The notes: generated by a model not told the origin, from the letters alone. Shown: positions 24,167 to 33,800, numbered from the stretch's first letter. The stretch is 64,000 bases of DNA from Treponema sp. C6A8 (GCF_000619925.1 NZ_JHVB01000001.1:372001-436000), one strand, 5' to 3'. Made by a program: numbers and translations.

Positions 24167-26258
24167 ACACCTTAAACTGGTCTATCTGGGTGCCGATCTG
24201 AGTAATTGAAGAGCGCATTTTTTCTGCAATAGAGGAAAGGGCTGCACCGGTTTCATTGATTTTCTTTGCGCCGATTGCCATTTCTTCCATACTGGCCTTC
24301 ATTACAGTTGTTGCATTCTGAAGGTTTTTAACTTCATCAAGAATCTGCTTGTTTCCGATTGACATTTCTTCTGAGGCTGTTCGGACTTCAATTGTACTGT
24401 CGTTCATAGCATGAAGGGAATCTGTAATCTGTTTAGAACCTTCCTGCTGTTCTTCCATTGCAGATTTAATCTGGCGGACAATCTGGTCGGTTTCCTGAAT
24501 TTTTTCAGTAACAGAATTGAAGGCTTCACTTGATTCCTGAGAAGCTGTAACTACAGAATTAATGGAATCCTTAATGCTTGAAAGCTGTTCACCGATTGTC
24601 TTTGACTGGTCGGTTGAGGTCTCAGAAAGCTTTCGGATTTCATCGGCAACAACGGCAAATCCTTTTCCGGCTTCTCCTGCGTGTGCTGCTTCAATTGCCG
24701 CATTCATGGCAAGAAGGTTAGTCTGTTCAGCAATGGCTGCAATTGCGGCATTTGCTTCCTGAAGCATCTGAGACTGTTCTTCAATCTGATGAATTCTTTC
24801 GTTTACATGAATCTGCTTCTGGGCTCCGCTCTTTGCATTTTCAGAAAGAATATCAAAAGATTCTGCCATTTTATCAACAGAATTGTTTACAGAGGCAATG
24901 TTTCCAATCATCTGCTCGACTGCGCTTGAAGCATTGCTTACTCCCTGAGATTGTTTTGCAATCATTCTCTCAAGAGATTCGATATTCGATGCAATTTCAT
25001 TTACTGCCCCGGCAGTTTGAGAAACGCTGTCACCCTGATTGCTGATCTGATTATGAACGCTGGAAATATTTGCAATGATTTCTGTAATGGAAGCGCTTGT
25101 ATCCTGCATGCTGGCATCAAGATCAAGGCCGGCTGCTGAAAGCATTTCTTTTGAATCTTTGACATCAGAGACAATTGTATGAAGCTTTTCTGTAAAGCGG
25201 TTGAAGCCTTTTACAACGCCACCGATTTCATTGTTTATCTGTTCGCTTTTTCCTGTGATTCGCTTTGTCAAATCAGCTTTTCCAGATGCAATTTCATCAA
25301 TAGAAGACTGTACTTCCTGAAGAGGCTTTAATGAATAATAGATTCCAAAGCCAATTCCAAGAACGAGGGCAAGACCAAGTACGATTCCCGCAATGACAAG
25401 TGTGATGGAAATTTCATTTGCAGTTGCGTAAACCTGGCTTTCATCAATCATAAATACAAATCCCCAGTCTGCATTTTCTACAGGCTGATAAGTTATGTAT
25501 TTATTTCCAAGTTTAGAGAAGCTGATCCATTCTTCGCCGCTTCGTTTTTCTGAAAGAGCCTGAGTAACAGGTTTCATTCCTTCAAGGATGATTTTTGTAT
25601 TTTCTTCATTATCATCCGGGGCAGAGGAGGCGATAATTTCTCCTTCACTGTTAAAAAGGAAGGCATAACCGGTTTTTCCGATCCGGATTCCGCTTACAAA
25701 TTCCTTTAATTTATTTACGCCTACAACGGCGCTGTAAAAGCCGATTGTTTTGCCATTTACCTTTACCGCCTTTGAAACGTGAATAATCGTATCGCCGGTT
25801 GATTTTGACGTTACAGGGTCATCGATATTTGTGTCGTTTCCCTGTTCCATAATTGCCTTAAAGTAAATACGGTCTTTTACATTTGTGATTTTATTCTGGT
25901 CGTTATAAAAATCACCTTTTGCATCAATAAAACCGATTCGATCAAAATCTGGAGTTCTTGAAGATGTATGAGAAACAAGCCATTTCTGAATTTCAACAGG
26001 ATCTTCTGTCTTATTAATATCAGCTTCTGTGTACATCCTCATCTGCTTGATGTATTCACTAAGCCTGATAGAAACAACATCAGCATAGGCATCTGTAATC
26101 TTTCTGCAGTCTTCCTCGTAAGAATCTGCAACAGATTTACGGGTACGCATTTTTACAAATTCAATCTGAAAAACTGATAAGCCGGCTACAATAAGAATTG
26201 TGATTGCAAGAATGTAATAAACAAGCTTGCCCTGTCTTTTAGTTTTTTCTTTAGACAT
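24165..26258 (-). CDS. Methyl-accepting chemotaxis protein with periplasmic dCache-like sensor
   Basis: 697-residue chemoreceptor. TM1 lies around residues 13-32 and a Cache-type periplasmic domain at about 40-275 ([55 protein letters not shown]). TM2 is at about 283-308, then HAMP ([16 protein letters not shown]), then a long signalling coiled coil. The hairpin tip [21 protein letters not shown] is the canonical CheA/CheW contact. A GGAGG ribosome-binding site is present. It follows the 195-residue protein gene by 29 nt, so it is likely cotranscribed with the STAS gene. Ligand unknown. Confidence 0.93.
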   Translation of the reverse strand: MSKEKTKRQGKLVYYILAITILIVAGLSVFQIEFVKMRTRKSVADSYEEDCRKITDAYADVVSIRLSEYIKQMRMYTEADINKTEDPVEIQKWLVSHTSSRTPDFDRIGFIDAKGDFYNDQNKITNVKDRIYFKAIMEQGNDTNIDDPVTSKSTGDTIIHVSKAVKVNGKTIGFYSAVVGVNKLKEFVSGIRIGKTGYAFLFNSEGEIIASSAPDDNEENTKIILEGMKPVTQALSEKRSGEEWISFSKLGNKYITYQPVENADWGFVFMIDESQVYATANEISITLVIAGIVLGLALVLGIGFGIYYSLKPLQEVQSSIDEIASGKADLTKRITGKSEQINNEIGGVVKGFNRFTEKLHTIVSDVKDSKEMLSAAGLDLDASMQDTSASITEIIANISSVHNQISNQGDSVSQTAGAVNEIASNIESLERMIAKQSQGVSNASSAVEQMIGNIASVNNSVDKMAESFDILSENAKSGAQKQIHVNERIHQIEEQSQMLQEANAAIAAIAEQTNLLAMNAAIEAAHAGEAGKGFAVVADEIRKLSETSTDQSKTIGEQLSSIKDSINSVVTASQESSEAFNSVTEKIQETDQIVRQIKSAMEEQQEGSKQITDSLHAMNDSTIEVRTASEEMSIGNKQILDEVKNLQNATTVMKASMEEMAIGAKKINETGAALSSIAEKMRSSITQIGTQIDQFKV

Positions 26259-26287
26259 CAGATCCTCCTGAATAAATAGAGTTTGTC

Positions 26288-26875
26288 TTAGAAAGCTTTT
26301 TTTACAATAATTTCAACCTTTTTTTCCTGAACTCCAACAAGGACATCATCAGCAAGTTGAGCAATTATTGATTTTTCAAGTTCATCCCATTCTTCTTCAT
26401 TGGCTTTTTCAACCTTGTTTTTGTAGTTATTTAAAGACCAGAGAGAAGTATCAATAGAAATACCATTATCAAAGCCAAATGAATAAAAGCCTGAACTTAC
26501 AGTACTTACATATTCATAATCAATCAGCATGAATTGAGTTGCAAGTTTAATCTTTGTCAGGATTCCCTTTGCCGCTGCATTTTTTTTGTCAGTTGACAGG
26601 GCAATAAGATTTTCACGTTTTTCCATTGTAAGGGAGGAGTTAGGACTCAGAGATACGTGGATTTCAAATTTCTTATTGTCACTTTCAATCCAGAATTTTC
26701 CTTCTGAATAATCCAGAATTTCCGGCAGCATGCAGACAAGTTCTTCTGAAAGTAATCGAAGTCTGAGAGCTTCTTTTTTTGAGAGATTTACATATGATGC
26801 CGCTTTTGTTGTTTCGGATAAAAGTGTATTTAAGGATTCATTATCTTTTGAGAGTATGCAGATGTCAGATGTCAT
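26288..26875 (-). CDS. Unrecognised protein between STAS and chemoreceptor genes, possibly a degenerate HATPase partner
   Basis: 195 residues, no signal peptide or membrane helix. The segment [18 protein letters not shown] resembles the N-box region of GHKL anti-sigma kinases (L-x-E-E-x3-x-L), but the catalytic Asn is missing and no G-box is obvious. Its start overlaps the STAS gene stop by one base, the usual place for an RsbW-like partner. I infer a non-enzymatic binding partner of the STAS protein; a different fold is possible. The C-terminal third is acidic then basic (VEIIVKKAF end). Confidence 0.5.
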   Translation of the reverse strand: MTSDICILSKDNESLNTLLSETTKAASYVNLSKKEALRLRLLSEELVCMLPEILDYSEGKFWIESDNKKFEIHVSLSPNSSLTMEKRENLIALSTDKKNAAAKGILTKIKLATQFMLIDYEYVSTVSSGFYSFGFDNGISIDTSLWSLNNYKNKVEKANEEEWDELEKSIIAQLADDVLVGVQEKKVEIIVKKAF

Positions 26876-27177
26876 TATTTACCGCCTTTAATGTTAAGAA
26901 TGTCTGAAAATCCCGTAATTTCAAAAACTTCACGAACAGTTTCATTTACATTAATGATTGTCATTCCGCCTCTGTTGGTGAATTCTTTATGTGTAGAAAG
27001 CAAAACTCTGAGGCCTGCAGATGAAATGTAGTCAAGTTTTTCAAAGTCAATAGTGAGTTCATTTGCGACAGTCAGGCTTTTTATTTCCTTTTCCAAATCC
27101 GGAGCGCTTACTGTATCCAGACGACCTTCAACTTTAAGAGTTACCTCAGGTCCATTTTCATTTTTAGTAATTGTCAT
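26875..27177 (-). CDS. STAS-domain anti-sigma factor antagonist-like protein
   Basis: 100-residue single-domain STAS protein. It has VEGRLDTVSAPDLEKEI and the phosphoacceptor loop DYISSAGLRVLLS, where one serine is the expected kinase target in SpoIIAA/RsbV proteins. I chose ATG at 27177, with GAGG 8 nt upstream, over a GTG at 27186 that touches the ribosome-binding site. First gene of a STAS-unknown-chemoreceptor operon. Confidence 0.88.
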   Translation of the reverse strand: MTITKNENGPEVTLKVEGRLDTVSAPDLEKEIKSLTVANELTIDFEKLDYISSAGLRVLLSTHKEFTNRGGMTIINVNETVREVFEITGFSDILNIKGGK

Positions 27178-27274
27178 AATGTGCACCTCTAAATAAATTA
27201 TAACATACCTTTTTTAATTTAAAAGAAAAAAATGCACGAATATAACTTTAAGTTTTAATTACACCAGTTACTAA

Positions 27275-28987
27275 TTATATAGAAAAATGTTTTTCGTTTT
27301 CTTCAAAGAGTTTTTTGACTCTGTCCTGATTTTTTGTAAAAATATCAACAATCACAGGATCAAAATGACTTCCGGCCCCTTCTCGGATAATATCCATTGC
27401 TTTATCAAAAGAGAAAGGTTCCTTATAACTTCTTTTTGAAACAAGGGCATCAAAAACATCACTTACTGCCATAATTCGAGCAGAAAGCGGGATTTCTTCC
27501 CCCTTAAGTCCCATAGGATAGCCTGTTCCGTTCCATTTTTCGTGATGATAGGTTGCAAGATTTGATGCTTCCTTTAAATAACCTGGATCTGTCGTCAGCT
27601 GCATTGCGCTTTCAATTACTTCTTTTCCGGCAAGAGTATGAGACTTCATTATTTCAAATTCTTGGTCAGTAAGTTTTCCGGGTTTATTTAAGATGACGTC
27701 AGAAACCTTGATTTTTCCCACATCATGGAGTGGAGCTGATGAACAGACATCTTTAATGTATTCGTCTGTAAGGACATCAGAGAAAAGATGATTTTCTTTA
27801 AGAAGCTGAAGGATAAGCTTTACATATGCGGCTGTTTTTCTTACGTGGTCGCCTGTGCATTTATCTCGGCTTTCTACAAGGTCTGCCATGATGTAAATAA
27901 GGCCGTTCTGCATGTGGGCAATTTCATCACCTTTTTTCTGAACGTCATTTATATAATCAACGGTTTCTGAAATTGTATGGGTCAGGGACTTGTAGAGATT
28001 TTCGATTTCATCACCGGTTGCAATTTCAAGAGACTTCATTCTTTCAAGTCCGATTTCAATATCTTCTTCACTGTCATAGGCAAAGGCTTCTGAAGCAAAG
28101 GACATTGCACCAATCGGATAAGTAAGGTGATAATTTGTGAGCCAGAGGCAGAGGGTAAGTATAAAGATGAAAAAGCCCATAAAAAGGGAAAGGATTTTTG
28201 CGATAAAACTGATGCCTTCCATATGGGCCTGAACTACGCTAATTCCTGAAACACTCAGGGCAGATTTTACGTATAAAACATAACTGATGGCTGTCGTAAC
28301 AAAGGCAACAAAAATCATGATTACGGCAATAATCAGGGTGATTTTTGTGCGAAGGGGAAGCTGTCTGGTTTTTGTTTCCCTTGCATAGATGCGTTCATTA
28401 AGATTAAGGGGAGTCTGCTTCCAGTCTGTGAGCATAAGTGTTTTGCTGAATTTTTCAGGAATTATGCGAAGAAGAATTAAAACTCCAAAAACCGTAAGCG
28501 CCTTATCGATAATATCGATAATCATGTCGGAAATAAGCTGGGCCCAGAAAACATTGAGGGTGCCCTGTTCAAGAAGGCTTCTAACAAAAGGAGCTGATAT
28601 TCCTTCACCGACTCCAAAGCCGTAAATGCAGTAGGTGAGTATTGAACCGATTCCACCGCCAATAACAGCAAAAACTGGAATTGTAATCAGGGCTTTTTTA
28701 AAGGATGTGAAATAACCTCGTCTTGCAAAAAAGGCACCGGCTACGGCAATAAGAACACTGATTCCTGCGTAATAGGAATTTGTTAAATCTGTAAGGGTAG
28801 AGTTAATGATATTTGTAAGATACCCGACTATAACTCCCGGAAGATAGCCTCCAAGAATTGCTGCTGACAAAGTTCCTATGTTGTCTAAAAAAAGAGGAAC
28901 TCCGATATATCCCATCAGACGGTTAATTGAGATATTCAAGAAAATGAAAAGACAATAAAAAATTATCTGTTTAACTCGGTTCTTCAT
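27275..28987 (-). CDS. Membrane-bound HD-GYP c-di-GMP phosphodiesterase-like protein
   Basis: 570 residues. The N-terminal ~180 residues contain five to six membrane helices in a pattern like a membrane sensor or ECF-type substrate-binding unit (VPLFLDNIGTLSAAILGG). A second hydrophobic region (about 215-290) follows, then a HAMP-like linker. The C-terminal HD-GYP domain runs from about 360 to 560 with DHVRKTAAYV, HDVGKIKVSDVIL, HHEKWNGTGYPMGLKGEEIP and FDALVSKRSYK, all key metal ligands present. Predicted to hydrolyse cyclic di-GMP to GMP. It starts without a Shine-Dalgarno site. Confidence 0.85.
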   Translation of the reverse strand: MKNRVKQIIFYCLFIFLNISINRLMGYIGVPLFLDNIGTLSAAILGGYLPGVIVGYLTNIINSTLTDLTNSYYAGISVLIAVAGAFFARRGYFTSFKKALITIPVFAVIGGGIGSILTYCIYGFGVGEGISAPFVRSLLEQGTLNVFWAQLISDMIIDIIDKALTVFGVLILLRIIPEKFSKTLMLTDWKQTPLNLNERIYARETKTRQLPLRTKITLIIAVIMIFVAFVTTAISYVLYVKSALSVSGISVVQAHMEGISFIAKILSLFMGFFIFILTLCLWLTNYHLTYPIGAMSFASEAFAYDSEEDIEIGLERMKSLEIATGDEIENLYKSLTHTISETVDYINDVQKKGDEIAHMQNGLIYIMADLVESRDKCTGDHVRKTAAYVKLILQLLKENHLFSDVLTDEYIKDVCSSAPLHDVGKIKVSDVILNKPGKLTDQEFEIMKSHTLAGKEVIESAMQLTTDPGYLKEASNLATYHHEKWNGTGYPMGLKGEEIPLSARIMAVSDVFDALVSKRSYKEPFSFDKAMDIIREGAGSHFDPVIVDIFTKNQDRVKKLFEENEKHFSI

Positions 28988-28999
28988 CTTACTGAATAA

Positions 29000-29028
29000 T
29001 TATAGCAGTGTTTTTTCTATGTTGCAAA
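29000..29028 (-). promoter_or_regulatory. Promoter of the HD-GYP gene with very short leader
   Basis: Minus-strand TTGCAA (29023-29028), 17-nt spacer, TATAAT (29000-29005), then 12 nt to the ATG at 28987. The predicted 5' leader is about 5 nt, and no ribosome-binding site fits. Confidence 0.7.
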
Positions 29029-29090
29029 AAATCTGTAAAAAATGCAAAATCATTCTATTAATAAAAGTTTTTATAAGGAGGATTTTTATT

Positions 29091-30398
29091 ATGGAAAGGT
29101 TCTTTAAATTAAAAGAACGTGGAACAACCGTTAGCAAAGAAGTTATCGGTGGTATTACAACATTCCTTGCAATGGCATATATCCTTGCAGTAAACCCTGG
29201 AATTCTTTCAGGCTCTGGAATGGCATTCAATGCAGTTTTCACTGCAACAGCAATTTCTGCTTGTATTGCAACTTTAGTTATGGCATTCCTTGCAAACCTT
29301 CCAGTTGCACTTGCACCTGGTCTTGGTCTTAATGCCTTCTTTACATACTCAGTTGTACTTGGAATGGGATGTACATGGCAGTTTGCTTTGACAGCTGTAT
29401 TTGTTGAAGGTATTGTTTTTATCCTTCTTTCTATTTTTGGAATTCGTGAAGCAATCATCAATTCCATTCCTTCAACACTTAAAAAAGCAGTTTCTGTTGG
29501 TATCGGCTTGTTCATTACAATTATTGGTCTTGTAAACGCAGGTATCTGTACTGGTGATACAGGAACAATCATTGGATTTGTAAACCTTGATTTTAATCAT
29601 GCTACTGCTCTTGTTGCTGGTCTTGGTCTTTTGATTACTATCATTCTCTTTATTTTGAACGTTCCTGGAAACATTCTTCTTGGTGTAATAATTACAACTA
29701 TCATTGGTATTCCTTTTGGTGTTACAAAAGTTCCTGAGAACTTCTCACCATTCTCAACTCCTGCTGCTCCATATCTTTTCCAGTTTGAATGGGCAAATGC
29801 ACTTTCATTGAAGTTTGTAGTTGTTCTCATCACCTTCCTCTTTACAGATATGTTCGATACACTCGGAACTTTGATGGGTGTTGCTGAACAGTCAAATCTT
29901 AAAGACAGCGATGGAAATATCCAGAACGTAAAAGGCGCATTGATGGCTGACTCAGTTGGTACTGTTGTTGGTGCTTGTCTTGGTACTTCTACTGTAACTT
30001 CATTCGTTGAATCAACTTCTGGTGTTGCTGCCGGTGCAAAAACAGGTCTTGCTTCTGTTGTAACAGGTCTTTTGTTCCTCGTAGCTCTCTTCCTCAATCC
30101 TTTGTTCGCATTGGTTCCAGCTGCGGCTACAGCTCCAGCTTTGATTTTCGTTGGCTATTTGATGATGAAAAACGTAAAATCAATTGAATTCTCTGATGTT
30201 TCAGAAGGAATTCCTGCATTCATTACAATTATGGTTATGCCTTTTGCTTACTCAATTTCTAAGGGTATTGTATGGGGTATTCTTTCATTTGTAATCTGTA
30301 AGACGGCTGCAAAGAAGGCTAAGGAAGTTCCTCTTGTTACATGGATTCTTGCATTGGTATTCCTTGCTGACTTGATTTTTGAAAGCGTAAAAGCGTAA
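29091..30398 (+). CDS. AzgA/PbuG-type purine (adenine, guanine, hypoxanthine) permease
   Basis: 435-residue NCS2-family transporter with about 12-14 helices. Signature segments: SKEVIGGITTFLAMAYILAVNPGILS at the N-terminus, VALAPGLGLNAFFTYSVVLGMG, and FTDMFDTLGTLMGVAEQ with STVTSFVESTSGVAAGAKTGLAS, all typical of the AzgA subfamily. ATG at 29091 is preceded by AAGGAGG at 9 nt; an upstream ATG has none. No purine riboswitch is visible in the ~90-nt leader. Ends at a strong terminator. Confidence 0.9.
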   Translation: MERFFKLKERGTTVSKEVIGGITTFLAMAYILAVNPGILSGSGMAFNAVFTATAISACIATLVMAFLANLPVALAPGLGLNAFFTYSVVLGMGCTWQFALTAVFVEGIVFILLSIFGIREAIINSIPSTLKKAVSVGIGLFITIIGLVNAGICTGDTGTIIGFVNLDFNHATALVAGLGLLITIILFILNVPGNILLGVIITTIIGIPFGVTKVPENFSPFSTPAAPYLFQFEWANALSLKFVVVLITFLFTDMFDTLGTLMGVAEQSNLKDSDGNIQNVKGALMADSVGTVVGACLGTSTVTSFVESTSGVAAGAKTGLASVVTGLLFLVALFLNPLFALVPAAATAPALIFVGYLMMKNVKSIEFSDVSEGIPAFITIMVMPFAYSISKGIVWGILSFVICKTAAKKAKEVPLVTWILALVFLADLIFESVKA

Positions 30399-30399
30399 T

Positions 30400-30575
30400 A
30401 TCGAAGAAGCGTAAAAAAAATCCCGATGTTTTATGACACCGGGATTTTTTTTGAGTCGCAGGCATAGCCTGCTCTGAGATTCTATCGATGAAGCTAAAAG
30501 TCGCTGTATGCAGCTTAATAAGTTCTTCGAACTTACGACCCGCTTTCGCAGCTCGTTTTTTAACGCTTCTTCGAT
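30400..30575. repeat. Inverted-repeat-bounded spacer with internal hairpins
   Basis: ATCGAAGAAGCGT (30400-30412) is repeated inverted at 30563-30575, each flanked by A- or T-runs. Inside lie a 6-bp hairpin GCAGGC/GCCTGC (30458-30472) and a 7-bp hairpin TAAGTTC/GAACTTA (30528-30544, loop TTC). No coding sequence is plausible. It could be a small non-autonomous repeat element. Confidence 0.5.
30413..30453 (+). terminator. Terminator after the purine permease gene
   Basis: A/T-extended stem TCCCGATG/CACCGGGA (one mismatch), flanked by eight A and eight T, 7-8 nt loop. Confidence 0.9.
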
Positions 30576-30581
30576 TATCAT

Positions 30582-31115
30582 CTAATATTTAGAATCAGCG
30601 TAGCCGATCCAGCCTTCCTTTTCTACCAATGCTTTTTCAAAGTCATCAAGGTTGAAAGGATAGCTTTTAGAAAGGCTTCCTGCAATCAATTTTACTTTTG
30701 CAGTGCCGTCATCATTGATAACGATTTTACACTCAGTTTCTTTATCTGCGAATGTCTTGAACATATCTGCAATTGACTTGCGGTCAATTTCGATTGCCAT
30801 CATGCCGCAGTTAAACATGTTCTGGCGGAAAATGCGGGCAAAGTTTGGAGCTACAACAACGTAGATTCCGTTTACTTCAAGTGCCCATGGTGCGTGTTCG
30901 CGTGATGAACCGCAGCCGAAGTTTTCTCTTGTTATGATTACTTTTTTACCGGCAACGTCAGTCTTTGGATTAAAGCCTTCGAGCTTCAAGTCTTCCAAAA
31001 GGTAAGGCTGCAATGCCTGCTTAGAAATTTCTGTAAGATATTTTGCTGGAATAATTTCGTCAGTGTTGATATCTGACCGATCCAAAAAGAGTACTGGACC
31101 TCCGAACTGTTTCAT
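30582..31115 (-). CDS. leuD: Aconitase-superfamily dehydratase small subunit (LeuD-like)
   Basis: 177-residue swivel-domain subunit. It has DINTDEIIPAKYLTE (the YLTE loop sits at the substrate-specificity position), NFGCGSSREHAPWAL and FARIFRQNMFNCG, as in 3-isopropylmalate dehydratase small subunits. It pairs with the large subunit 260 nt upstream on the same strand. No other leucine genes are in the window, so substrates such as isopropylmalate, homoaconitate or methylmalate derivatives remain possible. Confidence 0.82.
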   Translation of the reverse strand: MKQFGGPVLFLDRSDINTDEIIPAKYLTEISKQALQPYLLEDLKLEGFNPKTDVAGKKVIITRENFGCGSSREHAPWALEVNGIYVVVAPNFARIFRQNMFNCGMMAIEIDRKSIADMFKTFADKETECKIVINDDGTAKVKLIAGSLSKSYPFNLDDFEKALVEKEGWIGYADSKY

Positions 31116-31374
31116 ATTAACCTCTTCGTTATTTTATAAAGATAAAAATCTTTACCTTATTATTTAATGATAACACTATTTGAAAAAAAAGTGTACCTCA
31201 AATTATTACAAATAAAAAAGCTTCCGCATGGAACCGTAATTTGCTCTGCCGAGAAGGCTCGCCGCAAGCTGCGCTTGCTCTGTATGAACCGTATTTAATC
31301 ACCTCATCGCCTTCAATGCGCCGCAAATCACGAACCCATGCTCCGCATTTTTCCTTACAATCGTAAGTTTTTTT
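31116..31374. other. Spacer between leuC and leuD
   Basis: 259 nt without a convincing reading frame. It holds a hairpin GCAAGC/GCTTGC (31264-31278, loop TGC) and a CTTAC/GTAAG hairpin followed by nine T on the plus strand (31354-31376). The gap is unusually long for leuC-leuD, which normally overlap or abut. Confidence 0.5.
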
Positions 31375-32658
31375 TTATTTATAAAGTTCCGAATTACAGA
31401 TTGTCCCTTTAATAGCTGTAGCTGCCGCAGAAGCAGGGCTCATCAAATGAACCATTCCGCCTTTACCCATGCGGCCGTTGAAGTTACGGTTTGTTGTAGA
31501 AGCACAAACTTCGCCTTCTGCCATAACACCGTTACTCATACCAAGGCAGGCACCGCAGGTCGGGTTTGTTACACAGAAGCCGGCATCCATAAAGATGTCG
31601 ATGATTCCTTCTTCCAAAGCCATTTTGTAGATTTTTGGTGTAGCAGGAGAAACGATTCCGCGAACTCCGTCTGCAAGGTGGTGTCCTTTAAGAACTTTTG
31701 CAGCAATTCTAAGGTCAGAAATACGTCCGTTTGTACAAGAACCGATGTAAATCTGATTTACAGGGGTTCCTTCCATTTCCTTGATTGTCTTTACCTGATC
31801 AGGCTTGTAACCGAATGTACATACTGGCTGCAAATCAGAAAGGTCAAGAGTATAAACTTTTTCGTATTCGGCATCGTCATCTGAACGCCATTTTGAATAA
31901 GCTTTCAATGCTTCTTCTTTAGAAGAGTATTCGTCTTTAATGAAGTCCCAGAGATAATCAACAGTTTTTTCATCTGGATAGCAGATACCGCTTGTAGCAC
32001 CAGCTTCAACAGCCATGTTACAGATTGTCATGCGCTCTTCCATATCAAAGTTGTCTACTACTGGACCTGTGAACTCAACTACACAGTTTGTAGCGCCGTT
32101 TACACCGATTGTGCTGATAAGTTTAAGGATTACGTCCTTTGCAAAAACACCGGCTTTAAGTTTGCCGTTCAATACAAATTTAATTGATTTTGGCTCGCGG
32201 AAAGAACAAACTCCCTTCAAGATTCCAACTTCAAGGTCAGTTGTACCAACACCTGCTGCAAATGCGCCGAAAGCACCGTGTGTACATGTGTGGCTGTCTC
32301 CCATGATTACAGTGTAGCCAGGGCGAACAAATCCCTTTTCAGGGAAGATTGCGTGGCAAACGCCGTTAGTACCAATATCAAAAAAGTCTTTGATGTTCTG
32401 GCGGCGAGCCCAGTCGCGGAGGATTTTTCCCTGTGTTGCAGTTTTTGAATCCTTTGCTGGAGTTACGTGGTCAATTACTGCCTTAATTTTTGTGCAGTCA
32501 AAAACTCTATCCTTATTGCGTTCTACAAGGTCATTGATTGCGATTGGAGTTGTGATTTCATGACAGAATACGCGGTCAAGCTTTAATACATAAGTATTTG
32601 GAAATGGTGTGTCTACAAGATGTTCTTCAAATATTTTCTGAGCAATTGTCTTTCCCAT
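31375..32658 (-). CDS. leuC: Aconitase-superfamily dehydratase large subunit (LeuC/homoaconitase-like)
   Basis: 427-residue hydro-lyase of the short (archaeal-type) LeuC/HACN group. The [4Fe-4S] ligands lie in YIGSCTNGRISD and in NPTCGACLGMSNG. Other signatures are MGDSHTCTHGAFGAFAAGVGTTD and NRNFNGRMG (substrate phosphate/carboxylate loop). The ATG at 32658 has GAGG 6 nt upstream; a TTG two codons earlier is less likely. Acts with LeuD. Usual role is isomerisation of 2- to 3-isopropylmalate. Confidence 0.85.
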   Translation of the reverse strand: MGKTIAQKIFEEHLVDTPFPNTYVLKLDRVFCHEITTPIAINDLVERNKDRVFDCTKIKAVIDHVTPAKDSKTATQGKILRDWARRQNIKDFFDIGTNGVCHAIFPEKGFVRPGYTVIMGDSHTCTHGAFGAFAAGVGTTDLEVGILKGVCSFREPKSIKFVLNGKLKAGVFAKDVILKLISTIGVNGATNCVVEFTGPVVDNFDMEERMTICNMAVEAGATSGICYPDEKTVDYLWDFIKDEYSSKEEALKAYSKWRSDDDAEYEKVYTLDLSDLQPVCTFGYKPDQVKTIKEMEGTPVNQIYIGSCTNGRISDLRIAAKVLKGHHLADGVRGIVSPATPKIYKMALEEGIIDIFMDAGFCVTNPTCGACLGMSNGVMAEGEVCASTTNRNFNGRMGKGGMVHLMSPASAAATAIKGTICNSELYK

Positions 32659-32731
32659 TGTCAACCTCTATTTAATAATATTAAAGAAAGTTTAATATTA
32701 TTAAAGTAGTATGTCAAGATGACGGAAAAAT

Positions 32732-32810
32732 GAAAAAAATCGGCCACAGATAAACACAGAAGGGACACAGATAATATTAAACTGCGTGAATCTGGGTTCA
32801 TCTGTGGCTA
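32732..32810 (-). terminator. Long imperfect hairpin of the CCACAGAT repeat type, terminator of the 2-hydroxyacid dehydrogenase gene
   Basis: GCCACAGAT (32743-32751) pairs with ATCTGTGGC (32800-32808), and the arms continue as imperfect repeats of ACACAG/CTGTGT units. On the minus strand it is followed by CGATTTTTTTC. The pattern is a widespread non-coding palindrome that I recall from many environmental genomes. It probably ends the upstream transcript. Confidence 0.6.
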
Positions 32811-32814
32811 TATA

Positions 32815-33759
32815 TTATGATACAACATTAAATGCATTGCCGTTAATCCAGGCTTTGAGGTTTTCGTAAGCGATGTTCTGTAAGCGGGCACGGGTTTCAA
32901 GCGGAGCCCAGGCAATGTGAGGAGTAATTACGCAGTTTGGAATTCCAATAAGAGGGCAGTCAGCAGTCATAGGCTCTGCTTCCAGAACGTCAGCGGCGTA
33001 TCCGGCAAGTTTTCCTTCTTTCAGCGCATCTGCAAGATCCTTTTCAACAATAAAACCACCGCGGGCAGTATTGATAAGATAGGCAGACGGCTTAAAAAGG
33101 CTGAGACTTTCTTTATTTATGATATGAGTTGTCTGAGGTGTAAGAGGGGCATGCAGACTGACAAAATCAGAGCGGCGGCAAAGTTCTTCAAAAGTAACTG
33201 ATTCCGGCATTCCTTCGCGCGGCGTTCTTGTACAGCAGATAACCTTCATGCCAAAGGCACGGGCAAGAGCTGTTACTTTTTTACCAATGTTTCCGTAGCC
33301 GAAAATTCCAAGAGTTTTTCCTGTAAGCTCAGACAGAGGTGCATTCCAGTAGCAGAAATCAGGGCAGCGCTGCCAGTCACCGGCCTGTACCGATGCATTA
33401 TGAAGTGCTACGTGATTTGTAAAATTAAGGATGAAAGCGAATACGTGCTGGGCAACAGAATCCGTGCTGTAGGCAGGAATATTTGTAACGGTGATATTGC
33501 GGCGGCGGCAGGCATCCAGATCAATTACGTTATAGCCTGTAGCAAGAACACCGATATATTTCAGATTAGGGCAGGCAGAAAGGATATCTTCTGTAATGTT
33601 TATTTTGTTTAAAAAAATCGCATCGGAATCTCCGATGCGATTTTTGACAAGTTCCGACGGAGTGCGTTCATAAACAGTAACTTCTGCAAGTTCCGAAAAT
33701 TTGTCCCATGGCAAATCGCCAGGATTGACAGCATGTCCGTCTAAAATTGTTATTTTCAT
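32815..33759 (-). CDS. D-isomer-specific 2-hydroxyacid dehydrogenase
   Basis: 314-residue NAD(P)-dependent dehydrogenase, similar to hydroxypyruvate/glycerate dehydrogenases. Rossmann motif GIFGYGNIGKKV, and the catalytic triad context NTARGG (Arg), AADVLEAEP (Glu) and PHIAW (His). The N-terminus MKITILDGHAVNPGDLPW is a natural start; a longer frame adds 22 basic residues and crosses the upstream gene's end. No good ribosome-binding site is visible. It follows the 67-residue HMA-like gene by 41 nt. The exact substrate is unknown. Confidence 0.85.
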   Translation of the reverse strand: MKITILDGHAVNPGDLPWDKFSELAEVTVYERTPSELVKNRIGDSDAIFLNKINITEDILSACPNLKYIGVLATGYNVIDLDACRRRNITVTNIPAYSTDSVAQHVFAFILNFTNHVALHNASVQAGDWQRCPDFCYWNAPLSELTGKTLGIFGYGNIGKKVTALARAFGMKVICCTRTPREGMPESVTFEELCRRSDFVSLHAPLTPQTTHIINKESLSLFKPSAYLINTARGGFIVEKDLADALKEGKLAGYAADVLEAEPMTADCPLIGIPNCVITPHIAWAPLETRARLQNIAYENLKAWINGNAFNVVS

Positions 33760-33800
33760 AGTCTTTTTTAATTTTGTTTTGAATGGAAGGTACGTTGACC

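Noticed and set aside
29006..29090. Purine riboswitch upstream of the purine permease gene
   Set aside because: The leader is only about 60-90 nt and lacks the conserved three-stem core.
30285..30581. Minus-strand reading frame of 98 codons near 30285-30581
   Set aside because: It crosses the azgA terminator and the 3' end of azgA on the opposite strand, with no recognisable domain or ribosome-binding site.
32743..32808. CRISPR repeat
   Set aside because: The repeated CACAG units form one palindrome rather than direct repeats with regular spacers.
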